Shown: positions 9,731 through 20,239, counted from the stretch's first letter. The stretch is DNA of 64,000 nt from Wyeomyia smithii (GCF_029784165.1 NC_073694.1:165320118-165384117), one strand, 5' to 3'. Notes: generated by a model not told the origin, from the sequence alone. Translations and numbers: made by a program.

Positions 9731-10563
9731 ATTATTGGAAATCCGCTTACCATACCAAGCTTAGTCAGATACCAATTCCTTGAATTCCGAAGATGGAAAG
9801 TGACGACGTTGCATCACGAACTTACCGAACAAAAATTACGATTGTGACGTCGCAACTACCACCCAGTCGGATGCCTCGTACACTGTATATATGAAACTAC
9901 ACTACCTCTCATTATGTTTGCTGCTCTTACCAGTACATTAACAATATTTAGGGCCTCAGATACTGCATAAAGCTACTAACTGGCAGCAATGGAATGCATA
10001 TGAATGCACCCGACAGGAAAATAAACCTGCCAAAAACAACGCTTATAATTAAATAATTCGTATCTCGATGGTTCCTTGACGGATTTCCAACCTTTGAGTA
10101 TCAATGAACTCGGAATGAATTCTAGTTTATTGGCAACATAGAAATCTACAAGAAACTAGCTGTCAGAAAAAGTTCTAAGCGTTGCAAAAATGAACATTTT
10201 GACACACACTTCTAAAATCCGGAACATTTCCGGTATCCATTGCCCTCATCATGTCATCACATAATATTTGGAAAGTAGGATAGTTTTCCAGTAAAATGAG
10301 ACCCGTTTTGTCAAAATTGAATAATTTTTCGTGAAGCTCTGATCGATTGAATTTTGACAAAAGTTTGCCTGTCTCAATCATTTTGTCTACCCCCTGTATA
10401 TTTTTGTAACACTACGCAGTTGTATGCCGTGCAATTAAGGCACTAAATCAGCGAAAAGTGGGGAATTAACTAGTGACCCACTTTCATCCGATCGGGCAGT
10501 GCATCAACATACCACTGGATTAAGATTGTGTTGAGGGTTGTCAAAAAATTTTAATTGTTTTTT

Positions 10564-10910
10564 TGACGTAGAACTACGTTTTTCTTTACCCTACCACATA
10601 GGGATGCAAATAGGAAAACTATTACCGAAAAGGGGACGAAATATGTCCCTTTTTAAATGCTTATAAATCGGTTTGTTTTCAACCGATTTCCTTCATTTTT
10701 ACAGCAATTGTTTGGAAAATTATACACGCATCCCAAAGGTAGAAAATTTTTGATTGATTATGCAAACTATTGTACTATTGATAATTGTCAAGCCTTGTTT
10801 AAACGAAAATTACGTCCTCTGATTGGTCGTTATATGGTTGCTTCCCAAGCACGGTCGACAGAATCATATACCTTGCAATTGAAAACATGCTATTTGGCCT
10901 GTTTCAGCCG
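10564..10910 (+). repeat. Repeat unit X, copy 1: palindromic motif and promoter-like block
   Basis: It begins at the palindrome TGACGTAGAACTACGT (10564-10579). It continues with ttgtttggaaaattatacac, a CCAAT-type block (tctgattggtcgttatatgg) and a 'ctatttggcctg' region where copy 3 has TATATAAG. It aligns with 16325-16585, and with 30770-30895 joined to 37006-37200. No conserved reading frame spans the copies. A promoter-derived repeat is my reading. Confidence 0.6.
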
Positions 10911-11261
10911 AAGCCGCTCATAATAGTTCCGGACAGCGACAAGTTGTCAACAGCAGTCGTCCTTCCTTAGCAGCAGCACTAGCCCTGTGGTTGGTCACCA
11001 CGTCTCAGGAGCAGCGCGGTTCTTCTCAGCGTGCCTCGCCAGACTGCCATTATTCCCCCACTGTTGGGGCAGCATAAAGATCGTCATCACTAAATCTAAT
11101 TTCAGTGCGTCTCGAACTGTCCTACAGATCAGACGTTTTTTCGGTTGCTTGTGGACTGGTCTTTGACTGCCTATAGCTTCAAAGTTTGTATTTTGTCAGT
11201 GTGTCTTTTAAAGACTACCTGAAAGTTATTTCCCATCAGTCTTTCTCAAGACTACCTACTT

Positions 11262-12626
11262 TTGAATTTAACATTTGTTTTAACTTTTTTCGTATCACCT
11301 GAAATGGCTGGACGGAAAAAGAAACCTCGCATCGCTGCGGGGAGGAAAAGAGAGGCATCCCTTTCTGACACTTCGAGTGTCTGTAGTGACAATCCTTTTG
11401 ATATTTTGCCTGAGCAAGAAGCTGGTGAAATGGAAGTTACCAATAATGAAACTATACAAAATATAAAATCTTTAAAAAAGGAGAAAGTTCCACCTATTGT
11501 GGTAACTATTTCTTCTGAATTTAATATATTCAAAAAGGAACTTTCAACGTTTGTTTCTGACGTTAAAGTTACCTATCAAATTGGCTGTAGAGGTGAATGC
11601 CGCTTATTAGCCGACTCATTAAAGGGTCGTGATCGTCTTGTTCAGTATTTAACTGACAAGATGTACAAATTTTTTACATATGACACCAAGAACGCCAAGC
11701 CGTTCAAGGTCGTATTGAAAGGTCTCACCAACGATCAAACCGTTGATGAGATCAAACTTACTTTAACAGAATTACTTGGTATAGCCCCTACCCAAGTAAT
11801 TCTAATGAAACAAAAATCACGAGGCGAAAATAGTCAGAGAACTGGAATTTCCCTTGTTAATTATTTAATTCATTTTAACCGCAATGAGGTTAACAACTTA
11901 AATTTTTTTGAAAAAGCACATGCTTTGTGCAATGTGCGTGTAAAGTGGGAAATTTATAGGAAGTATGGCGGAGGTGAAAAGCATATCACCCAATGCCGTA
12001 CTTGCCAACGTTATGGCCATGGTTCCAAATTCTGTAACATGGACCAAAAATGTCTCAATTGTGGAGACTCTTCTCACAAAAAGGACACATGTCCTGTGAA
12101 AGAGAGTAAAAATTTTCGCTGTGCGAATTGTAACGGCAACCATATGTCAAATTTTTATCAATGCCCAGTCCGTTTAGCAATTGTTAAGGCAAGGCAAGGT
12201 AAACAAAATTCAATTACTCAATTAAAACCAACTTCAAAACAAAATTCTCCAAGCGTACCAGTGACGCATAGTTTACCTACTCCTTTGCATACCCGTTTAA
12301 CTTATGCACAGGTTACAGGTAGTTCGAACATTATACCGCCTAGTGTTGGTAGTTCGAAAATGACCGTTAATATGGGTAGGCAAAACACGCTAGAAAATAA
12401 TTGTACACCTATTACTCCAGCTAATATTGCTGCCGAAAATATTTTTTCTAATGTCAACTGCCTGGGGCCTATTACGGCAGGTAAACTTTCTTTTTTGCAA
12501 CAGGCAATGTTCGATCTTATGAACGCCATGTTGCAGGCAAAATCAATGTTTGAAGCCATTCAAATAGGCACAGATTTTACTATTAAAATTGTTTCTAATT
12601 TAAAATTTAGCAATGATTTTAAATAA
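11262..12626 (+). CDS. Jockey ORF1, copy 2 (454 aa, open)
   Basis: Same length and domain order as ORF1 of copy 1, with all three zinc knuckles kept (CRTCQRYGHGSKFC and the two following). There are about ten amino-acid differences from copy 1, for example G/R changes near residue 110 and Asp for Asn near residue 440. The reading frame is open although the partner ORF2 is dead, as expected when little time has passed. It overlaps ORF2 by 14 bp (12613-12626). An element with a dead ORF2 could move only with enzyme supplied by another copy. Confidence 0.9.
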   Translation: MNLTFVLTFFVSPEMAGRKKKPRIAAGRKREASLSDTSSVCSDNPFDILPEQEAGEMEVTNNETIQNIKSLKKEKVPPIVVTISSEFNIFKKELSTFVSDVKVTYQIGCRGECRLLADSLKGRDRLVQYLTDKMYKFFTYDTKNAKPFKVVLKGLTNDQTVDEIKLTLTELLGIAPTQVILMKQKSRGENSQRTGISLVNYLIHFNRNEVNNLNFFEKAHALCNVRVKWEIYRKYGGGEKHITQCRTCQRYGHGSKFCNMDQKCLNCGDSSHKKDTCPVKESKNFRCANCNGNHMSNFYQCPVRLAIVKARQGKQNSITQLKPTSKQNSPSVPVTHSLPTPLHTRLTYAQVTGSSNIIPPSVGSSKMTVNMGRQNTLENNCTPITPANIAAENIFSNVNCLGPITAGKLSFLQQAMFDLMNAMLQAKSMFEAIQIGTDFTIKIVSNLKFSNDFK

Positions 12627-14709
12627 AACAATTAAAATATTAAATTGGAATGCTCGCTCATTGAAGGCCAATGAGAATGAGCTTTTTAATTTTTTAACAG
12701 TAAATAATGTGCATATTGCAATTATTACTGAAACATTTTTGAAACCTAACATAAAAATAAAATATGATCCCAATTACGTGGTTCATAGATATGATAGGAT
12801 TCAGGGTTCCGGCGGTGGAGTTGCAATTGTTATTCATCGCCGAATCAAACATCGTGCTCTTCCCCATCTTGAGACGAAAGTTATTGAAACTTTGGGAATT
12901 GAAGTTCAAACTGAACTTGGGATTTTATTTTTTGCCACAGCATATTTACCATTTCAATGTACACGCGAGCACAAAAATTATTTTAAAGGTGATTTACAAA
13001 AACTCACCAGAAATCGTTCGAAATTTTTCATAATCGGCGATTTTAACGCTAAACATCGTTCATGGAATAATTCTCAAAGTAATTCCAATGGCAAAATTTT
13101 ATTCAATGATTGTTTTTCAGGATACTATTCTATTTTGTCTCCGAATAGTCCTACATGCTTTTCTTCTGTAAGAAACCCTTCAACAATTGATTTGGTGCCA
13201 ACAGATCAAAGTCATGTATGTAGTGATTTGATCACACATGCTGACTTTGATTCTGACCATCTTCCAATAACTTTTTCTTTATCACATGAATCAGTTTTAA
13301 ACCCTATGAGCTCTGTTTTTAATTATAACAAGGCGAATTGGGAAAGATACAAAACTCATATTGAGAGAAATTTCAATAATGAGCTTGATTTGCAAAACGA
13401 AGTGAATATTGATTCTGCTTTGGAAGCATTAAAATGTGCAATTGTTGATGCCAGGAATTATTCTGTTCCAAAGGCTCAAGTGAAATTTGATTCATCAATA
13501 ATTGACGAAAATCTTCAACTTCTAATTCGTTTGAAAAATGTCCGCAGACGTCAATATCAACGTTCTCGTGACCCTGTTTTTAAAACTATTTATAAAGATT
13601 TACAGAAAGAGATTAAACATAGATTTACTCTTCTGAGAAATCAAAATTTTGAGACACTTTTGATTTCTTTTGATGCAAATGGACAGTTTGGATTTCGCCA
13701 TGGGCATTCCACAACTCATCAATTGCTCAGAGTTACTAATATGATACGAGCTAACAAATCTGAAGGTTATTCCACTGGAGCTGCTCTTTTAGACATAGAA
13801 AAAGCATTCGACAGTGTTTGGCATAAAGGTTTGATTGCGAAATTGCAAACTTTTAATTTTCCAATATTCCTAATCAAAATTTTAAAAAATTATCTTACTG
13901 ATCGAACTCTGCAGGTTGTCTATCAGAATTCAAAATCTGATAGATTTCCTGTCAGAGCAGGTGTACCTTAAGGTTCAGTCTTGGGTCCAGTCCTGTACAA
14001 CATATTCACTTCAGATCTTCCTGATTTGCCTCCAGGATGCACAAAGTCATTGTTCTGCGATAACACAAGCATTTCCGTAAAAGGAAAAAGTCTTCGTGTC
14101 ATATGCAGTCGATTGCAGAAAAGTTTAGATATTTTTTCTTCCTACTTGCAAAACTGGAAAATCTCTCCCAATGCTTCTAAAACTCAAATGATAATTTTTC
14201 CGCATAAGCCTAGGGCTTCTTTCCTCAAGCCGAAGCCGAACAATAATCACGTTGTCAAGATGAATGGGGTTATTTTAAGTTGGTCCGACAAGGTTAAGTA
14301 CTTGGGACTAATTTATGATAAAAAACTTATTTTCAAAGAGCACATTGAGAGTATACAAGCCAAGTGCATCAAATATACGAGATGTTTATATCCTCTCACT
14401 AACAGGAATTCTAAACTTTGTTTAAAGAACAAACTTTTGATTTACAAACAAATTTTTAGACCAGCAATGCTTAATGCTGTACCGATCTGGTCAAGTTGCT
14501 GTTCAACAAGGAAGAAAACGCTCCAAAGGATTCAGAATAAAATTCTGAAAATGATTTTGAAGCGTCCTCCTTGGTTTGGTACACTCGAATTACATAGACT
14601 TACTGGTGTTGAACCATTAGAAGCTATGTCAAATAAAATTATTAACAATTTTCGACAAAAATCGTTGCAATCCTCAATTGCTACGATAAGCTCTCTTTAT
14701 AGCCAGTAA
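12613..14709 (+). pseudogene. Jockey ORF2, copy 2: deletion, nonsense codon and catalytic Asp lost
   Basis: The endonuclease half is intact (NWNA, ITETF, GDFNAKH, SDHLP). Three lesions kill the enzyme. First, codons equivalent to 349-547 of copy 1 are replaced at about 13655 by a filler of nine codons (LLISFDANG), a net loss of 190 codons that removes the linker and the start of the reverse transcriptase. Second, CAA is changed to TAA at 13969-13971 within motif B (GVP-stop-GSVLG). Third, motif C is FCDN where copies 1 and 3 have FCDD, a loss of a metal-binding Asp. A two-codon Lys-Pro duplication is also present (LKPKPNNNH). Confidence 0.93.
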
Positions 14710-15702
14710 GTTATCAATTAAGTTAGTTGTAAGTTCACTTCCCCTTTTCTGACAAGTAGGTTTAAATCCCTACGAATGATAAGTCCTAATTGCGAAAGCA
14801 AACAAATCCTAACAATTAAAATTACAAATTTCTAACAGTGTTGAGAAGTCACCATTTGTGATTGGACACACATACTCATTATTTACTAATATTTATCATA
14901 AATACTTAAGCTACTAACAAATCCCCCCTTAAAAAAAAACCAAATCTAATTTTGAACAGCAAAATGCCTTTTTTCAAGGCAAATAAACAAGTCATTGAAA
15001 ATTAATAATTTTTGACAACGTAAGCAAGCATTGCGGATTCTAGCAGTTACATCTGTCGCGGCCGTCTAATTTACAGAAGGTGAAATAGCTTCCACAGTGC
15101 ATGTTGTCCGTGTATCTTAACTCCCCCACTGTTGGGGCAGCACAAAGGTTGCGATCAGCAACCGATTTTGAACAGCAAAATGCCTTTTTTTCAAGGCAAA
15201 TAAACAAGTAATTGAAGAGTGAAAATTACCTAGCATCAACACAAGCAAACATTCTTCGCGGGATCCTACCTAGCAATCAAATTCTGTTGTAGTTTATTTA
15301 GTTAATACCCCTACTGTTGGGACAGCACAAAGGCTGCGATCAACATAACCGATTTTGAATAACAAACTGCCGTGTTAGAACGCATTCACAAAGGCAGTTA
15401 ATTCGAATATGCAGAGCTAATATGAAGTCGATTCAATCAATCAGCATGAACAGAATTTCGTCGTCTCCCAGCTGCCAAGTTGCAACATGATGCAACACGC
15501 AACAACGAGCAAACGAAATCGCTTGATGTTACAAACCGCAATAAAATACGGGTTAAAACCGTTGCGTGTGTGAGAGCACAATCGGTGTTTATTCGCTGGA
15601 AACAAATATCGAATGCGAATTGTGGAATAATTCGTCTAAAGAATATTAGAGAATTAGACAGCTGAACAGAAGGGCGTGGCCTATTACGTAGCACCCTTCG
15701 GC

Positions 15703-15752
15703 TATAAAAGAGTGTTTCTGGGAAAACTAGCTACATTCATTAGTCGGAAGGT
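15703..15752 (+). promoter_or_regulatory. TATA box with spaced initiator-like and splice-donor-like sites
   Basis: TATAAAAG at 15703-15710 is followed about 28 bp later by ttcattag (15736-15743), a plausible insect initiator, and then by gaag|gtgagc near 15750, a good 5' splice-site match. The spacing is right for an RNA polymerase II core promoter. No coding exon is recognisable downstream before the MITE at 15812. It may be a relic of the U/X repeat array. Confidence 0.35.
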
Positions 15753-15811
15753 GAGCTGGATGGACCGTCCACAACGTTGACAGCAGTAGAAGCAGATAAA
15801 GCACTCAGAAG

Positions 15812-16120
15812 CAGCGTTGCCAGGTCATTTTTTTAAAAATCTGGAAAAGGAAAAATAAAAATCTGGAAAAAATCTGCCAGTCATTTCGTGGGGTGAAAGG
15901 TTAATTTTTCGGATAAAAGTCTTGGGGTACGCAAAATTTGAGGTGACAAAATTGCAAAATTTCGCGCCGAAATTGAAGTGATGACCTTTTTGCGGAACAG
16001 AGGAAATAAAATCTGGATCATTCATGAAAAATCTGGATAATTGGACATCAAAGCTGTTTACCTGGATACATGTTCAAAAATCTGGATAATCCAGCTAAAT
16101 CTGGATACCTGGCAACGCTG
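15812..16120. mobile_element. 309-bp hAT-type MITE
   Basis: Terminal inverted repeats CAGCGTTGCCAGGT at 15812 and complement ending at 16120. The perfect 8-bp duplication ctcagaag lies at 15804-15811 and 16121-16128, the length made by hAT transposases. Internal 'aaatctgga' motifs recur. No coding capacity. Confidence 0.88.
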
Positions 16121-16189
16121 CTCAGAAGTAACAGCGGGTTGCGCCTGTGGCTGCCTTCAAATTAAATAAACCACTTGCGCTGTGGTTGG

Positions 16190-16323
16190 TCTCAGCGTGC
16201 CTCGCCAGACTGCCATTATTCCCCCGTGTTAGGGCAGCATGAAGATCGTCATCACCAAATCCAATTTTGAACAGCAAAATGCCTTTTTTCAAGGCAAATA
16301 AACAAGTCATTGAAAATTAATAA
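16190..16323 (+). repeat. U unit 4: paralogous empty site for jockey copy 2
   Basis: The sequence tcgtcatcaccaaatccaat and the following ttttgaacagcaaaatgcc match the joined flanks of jockey copy 2 (to 11102 and from 14942), without any insertion. The shared block starts at gtgcctcgccagactgccat and runs to ataaacaagtcattgaaaat. The stem-loop TGCCTT...AAGGCA is kept. Confidence 0.85.
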
Positions 16324-16324
16324 T

Positions 16325-16585
16325 TGACGTAGAACTACGTTTTGCTTTAGCATACCACACAGGGATGCAAACTGAAAAACTGGGACGAAATTTGTCCCTT
16401 TTCAAATGCTTATAGGTCGGTTAATTTTCAACCGATTTTCTTCATTCTTGCAGCATTCGATTGGAAAATTATACACGCATCTGCCCAAATGCAGAAAAAT
16501 GTTGTTTGAATCCACGAACGATTGCACTATTGAAAATTGTCAAGCCTTGTTGAAATAAAAATAACGTCCTCTGATTGGTCGCTTG
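16325..16585 (+). repeat. Repeat unit X, copy 2
   Basis: Starts with the same palindrome TGACGTAGAACTACGT (16325-16340). It keeps the ggaaaattatacacgcatc and cctctgattggtcg blocks, then runs into a TG-rich minisatellite. A third copy of the palindrome, in the same 16 bases read inverted, is at 16937-16952. Confidence 0.6.
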
Positions 16586-16591
16586 CTTGCT

Positions 16592-16716
16592 GTGTGTGTA
16601 TGATATGGTATCATGTGTGTATGTGTGTATGATATGGTATGATGTGTGTATGGTATAATGATATGGTATGATGTGTGTGTGTCTATGATATGGTATGATT
16701 TGTGTGTGTGTGCTGT
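16592..16716. repeat. TG-rich minisatellite
   Basis: Irregular repeats of 'tatgatatggtatgatgtgtg' type units, five or so, mixed with (TG)n. It has expanded inside the X unit at the point where X copy 1 is unique. Confidence 0.8.
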
Positions 16717-16952
16717 GTATGGTTTTTAACTCGGCACGATCTGCTAACTGCTGAATCCGGTTCACGAAATTCACAACCCTTCATTAGTAGACATTATAAC
16801 TCATTACCCAAGTAAAAATATTGGTTTTATCAAAGTTTTATAGCGCTCAATACAGCCAAAAAAGCGCCATAAAACTTTGATAAAAACAGTTGTATTACTA
16901 GGGTAATGAAACACTCAATGCATTTGTTAATAGTGTACGTAGTTCTACGTCA

Positions 16953-18563
16953 TTTATGCGGTCGTATCTTGGATACAACCTTCTACTTTTTTCTCAGCCA
17001 ATTATCAAGCAAACACGGTCATTGTCACTGACATTGATTAGTTGACTTTTAAGCGCTGTTTCCTCTGCTTCCGTGCCGTGTCTGTTTCGTCTATGCTTCT
17101 CTCCGGGATTTTTTAGCATTCACACTGCTCCGTGTTCTTGCTGCAAATTGTTAACGTGTGTATGAAACAACATCCGCACTTCGCGCAAAAAAAACGGAAA
17201 TATGTCACTATTACAGACACACTTCTAGGCAAGTGGGCATTCTCCAGAAAACACGGCGTCGGCAACGATTTTTTCTCGCTCGGCAGCAATTCGGCTCTGC
17301 CCCGGACTCGGTAATCAACCTCAAACGTCAAACGAATGACACACGATACGGACTCGGCACGAAAGTAGTGGGAATAGTGCTTTAATATTTATACCAAAAC
17401 AAGTGCTTTGATTATTTTCGATAAATTCCAAAAAAAAACGACTTCACAGCACTGTGTCTGTACTGGGCGTCCTTCCTGGAATCCGATGATCAATTCACGA
17501 AATGCTCAACTGCTACAACAATTTTGTTAACTCTCCACAATTGTCTCGGTTAACCTGCAGTCAACTTGCTTTATCTGACCAACCGTGGGCAGAACCACCG
17601 GTGAGGTAAATCGAGGTGCATAAAATAACGATAAAGACAGGGTCATTTATTTTTAATCAATTTGTTTTTCAACTCGGACCATTCTTCAAGTTCCCAGCCT
17701 GCTGTTGTGCAATTTTAAAACAGTGGAAAAGCGTTTCATTGCATTGATTTTAGTTGTTGAAATTAAGTCAACGAACGGACAGGGTGTTGCCGAAGCCGGA
17801 AGCGTTCAATTTCGGTTTCATTGTCGCATTCCAATAACCCTATTCTTGTTTAGCTTCCGGCTAGATCAAATCTAGATCGAATGGGTTACGTTTCCACTTA
17901 GAAGCTGCCATTCACCGGTCCCATCACACATTTGTAAATCTAAATGGTACAGATCAAGTTACTGTTTAGCGTAATATCGTCTACTTGAGCTCTGTTAGGT
18001 ATGTGCTCATTAGCACGTAAACAGACAGGCGAAGGCACACCTTTCGCTTAAGTTGGCTATGCATTGATTGGTAGTACAGAACTAGAACAGCCGAAGTCAA
18101 ACGAACGCTCTAAAAAGAGCATCCCTGGCAGGACCGCACGACACGCGACATTCTGCCGCTGCGGTGGCAGTTTGCGCGCGCCGCGGATGAGTTAAATGCC
18201 ATGTGTTCGCTTGCGTACGCGGCAGAGAGAGCTGAGCAACAGAAGCAAAAAGCATTAAATACCTAAATACGTCCTGTACCAGAACGGCTCTCGGCTCTTT
18301 TTGAGCCCACAGCCATCGCGATGGCAGTGGGTGTTTTGTGTACGATCTCAAAACAATATCGGTCTTGCGGAGCCTGCAGAAAAACATAAGACCCCCGATC
18401 AATGTTTCGCAGTTTGCTTTCAGACGCGAACTGGAGCGGTTGCTGGTTTGTTGTTTTTGTTTCTGTCGTTATTGTTTTATGCTGTGTACGCGTGTGTGAC
18501 GCAAGCGGTGTCTTTCGGTGCGCCGCCGTTGTTTCCAGCAGTTACTGTGGTTCGGTCACTTCT
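16953..18563. other. No recognisable gene
   Basis: The first 100 bp (cggtcgta...gatacaacctt) resemble 37762-37800 and may be the far end of the X family. The rest has short overlapping frames only, the longest about 100 codons without a known domain. A GC-richer block at 18110-18560 holds frames on both strands, none convincing. Confidence 0.45.
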
Positions 18564-19102
18564 GACGTAACGCAAAGCGTGCAGCAGGATCGGGCTGTAA
18601 AATCGATAGAAAAGTTGCCGGTTTTCTAGGTTAGTTGGAGGTTGCTTCTTCTATTGAACTGTGATAAATCGGGCGGTTCAGCAAGTGAATTTAAGTTTAA
18701 ATTGCACACATGTTTGAGCTGTGGGCGAGGCATAAGTGTCACAAAGATTAAATAACAGCTTCGATGATGAACCACGTTTGGTGATACAGTTCATTATAAA
18801 TACGAGGATAGTAAAAACGTGACGAATCGGGTGCAATTTTCGCTTGGAAAGCAATCGACGTTTTTTGGCGACATAATCTTTGGGGCGAAAGGCGGTCGTG
18901 ACATAATCGCACTGCAGCAGAGAATAAATCAAATGGTTGTATATTTTTATAACATTATGCAGTTGTATATCGTGCAACGTACTAAACCGCCAGCGATTAA
19001 ATGTGAAATTAACTAGTGATGAACTAAGTGCTGTGACCCGGTTTCACTGGAAACCAGCTTGGAACGGTCAGTGGTACACACCACGGGATTAGGATTGTGT
19101 TT
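18564..19102 (+). repeat. Interspersed repeat family Y, copy 2 (Tc1 empty site)
   Basis: Aligns with 8340-8681 plus 10397-10532. At the Tc1 insertion point it reads ggttgtatatttttataac without interruption, so it keeps the pre-insertion TA. No reading frame is shared with copy 1. Confidence 0.75.
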
Positions 19103-20028
19103 GCTATTGGGAGTAGGATAAGCGTGAGTCGGTTTAGGTGAAATCACAGGGCTATTTCGTCGGATTGAAGCTGTGAATAATCCGTATTTTTTTCTGTTAG
19201 ACAAGCAATCCTAGGAAGCTATTTTCAATTTTCCCTTTTCAAGAGAACCATAATTGTTTTTAGGCATTTTTCATAAAACAAATTAGTAATTTATACCATA
19301 GAATCTCTATCTTTAAATCAAAGTTGAAAAACTATCATCAGGCCATGAATAGCTTTTCCGACCTTTTCCAGTGTTTCTTCATAAGGAAAATTTCAGTGTA
19401 TTTTTTTAGGTTTATCTTTTTTCTGCTGAGTATATTTCAATACCTGCGTACTAACATTTTGCTGTCAGAAGGCACTTTTGTGTGGGGTGACAGCGAAAGA
19501 GGTTATGTCAAATTTTCGAACTCAGAGTTGAAGCTCGTGAAAACGGATGGTGTGAAAGCAGTTCATGTCGCAATACCTTTAATTCATCGGTCGTTTTGCA
19601 AGTAAAAACGAGCGGAAGCGTTGTCTTAGTGTAAGAGCACTTACTTCTTTTCCATTTGCGGCCTTGATTTCTACATTCAATCGATTCAATAATGTACATT
19701 ATTATTGTTTATTGATTCTATTACTGTCTTTAAGATAGTCGACGCATATAATGCCTTGCGAATATCAAAAAATACTGGTCAGCGCCTTACCGGCTAATTA
19801 ATACGTTTTTAAACGCTACCGACAACTCTTACCAGGCAAAAGGCACTCTGTCAACTGCCGATTTGAATCACAAGTGTATTGGTGGACCCATGTTTAATCT
19901 ATCATCACGAATCATTGCAAAAATCCTTGCTATTGCCCGTAGCCAATGCCAAATTCCCCGTTGAAAATATGACATCAATTGTTAAGAAACGCGGCACCCA
20001 TCGCGCACACAGCTTTTTCATGCTCGAA
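19103..20028. other. No recognisable gene
   Basis: About 0.9 kb. The longest frame is 93 codons (19324-19605), starting with a hydrophobic stretch but with no family resemblance. Nothing else stands out. Confidence 0.45.
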
Positions 20029-20030
20029 TA

Positions 20031-20221
20031 CACTGGGGTCGCTTTTTACGCGGTTGGTTGTGCCGCAATTTAAAGATTAGATTAGATATATTTATACTAA
20101 ACTTATTTGATACCGCGTACAAATAATCTTCCGAATCGAGTAAAAATAATCCGCGTTATTGTATAAATATCCCATTTGAAAAAACGCATAAAAACAACCC
20201 GCGTAAAAAGCGACCCCAGTG
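20031..20221. mobile_element. 191-bp TA-flanked MITE
   Basis: Inverted ends CACTGGGGTCGCTTTTTACG and complement, bordered by TA at 20029-20030 and 20222-20223. Inner copies of the 'cgcgtaaaaa' motif are seen. Non-coding, Tc1/mariner-type. Confidence 0.85.
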
Positions 20222-20239
20222 TAATCATGAATGATATGA

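Larger units (their letters stand above)
8682..10396 (-). mobile_element. Tc1-like transposon with 335-bp terminal inverted repeats
   Basis: The ends read CAGGGGGTAGRCAAAATGAT in inverted orientation and are bordered by TA at 8680-8681 and 10397-10398. The inverted repeats extend from 8682-9016 and 10062-10396, about 335 bp each, with scattered mismatches. Between them lies a collapsed Tc1 transposase on the minus strand and a 186-bp MITE. Long inverted repeats occur in some Tc1 lineages. Each arm carries a similar reading frame (MIETGK...), open for 68 codons in the right arm and broken in the left, so it is not conserved as protein. Confidence 0.85.
8340..10532 (+). repeat. Interspersed repeat family Y, copy 1 (split by a Tc1 element)
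   Basis: Bases 8340-8681 and 10397-10532 together align with 18564-19102. Shared landmarks are ttctaggttagttggagg, ggaaagcaatcgac, and the run from 'tatatttttgtaac' to 'ggattaagattgtgtt'. The two Y copies are clearly diverged. The break falls exactly at a TA, occupied here by the Tc1 element and empty in copy 2. Nature of Y is unknown. No coding sequence is seen. Confidence 0.75.
11103..14941 (+). mobile_element. Jockey-clade retrotransposon, copy 2 (internally deleted)
   Basis: Same ends as copy 1, with a short A-run at 14931-14939. The flanking 11-bp duplication aaatctaattt lies at 11092-11102 and 14942-14952. ORF1 is open, but ORF2 has lost a net 570 bp and carries a nonsense codon. The uninterrupted target survives as a paralogue at 16221-16323. 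Confidence 0.95.
11056..15420 (+). repeat. Array of U units with a conserved stem-loop (split by jockey copy 2)
   Basis: Three units start at about 11056, 15123 and 15307 with cccccactgttggggcagca or a close variant. Units 1 and 2 then carry 'aacagcaaaatgcc' followed by a T-run and aaggcaaataaacaag. The TGCCTT/AAGGCA stem with a T-rich loop resembles the 3' stem-loop of replication-dependent histone genes. Unit 1 is interrupted by jockey copy 2 after 11102 and resumes at 14942. A fourth unit is at 16221. Unit lengths vary from about 115 to 216 bp. The identity of the parent sequence is not proven. Confidence 0.6.

Noticed and set aside
10175..10381. 68-codon frame in the right arm of the Tc1 element
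   Set aside because: It lies in a terminal inverted repeat, and the same frame in the left arm has a stop, so there is no sign of selection on the protein.
16325..16952. X copy 2 as a 628-bp inverted-repeat transposon with ends at the two ACGTAGAACTACGT sites
   Set aside because: The motif is itself a palindrome, so two copies appear inverted automatically; no further inverted match extends inward.
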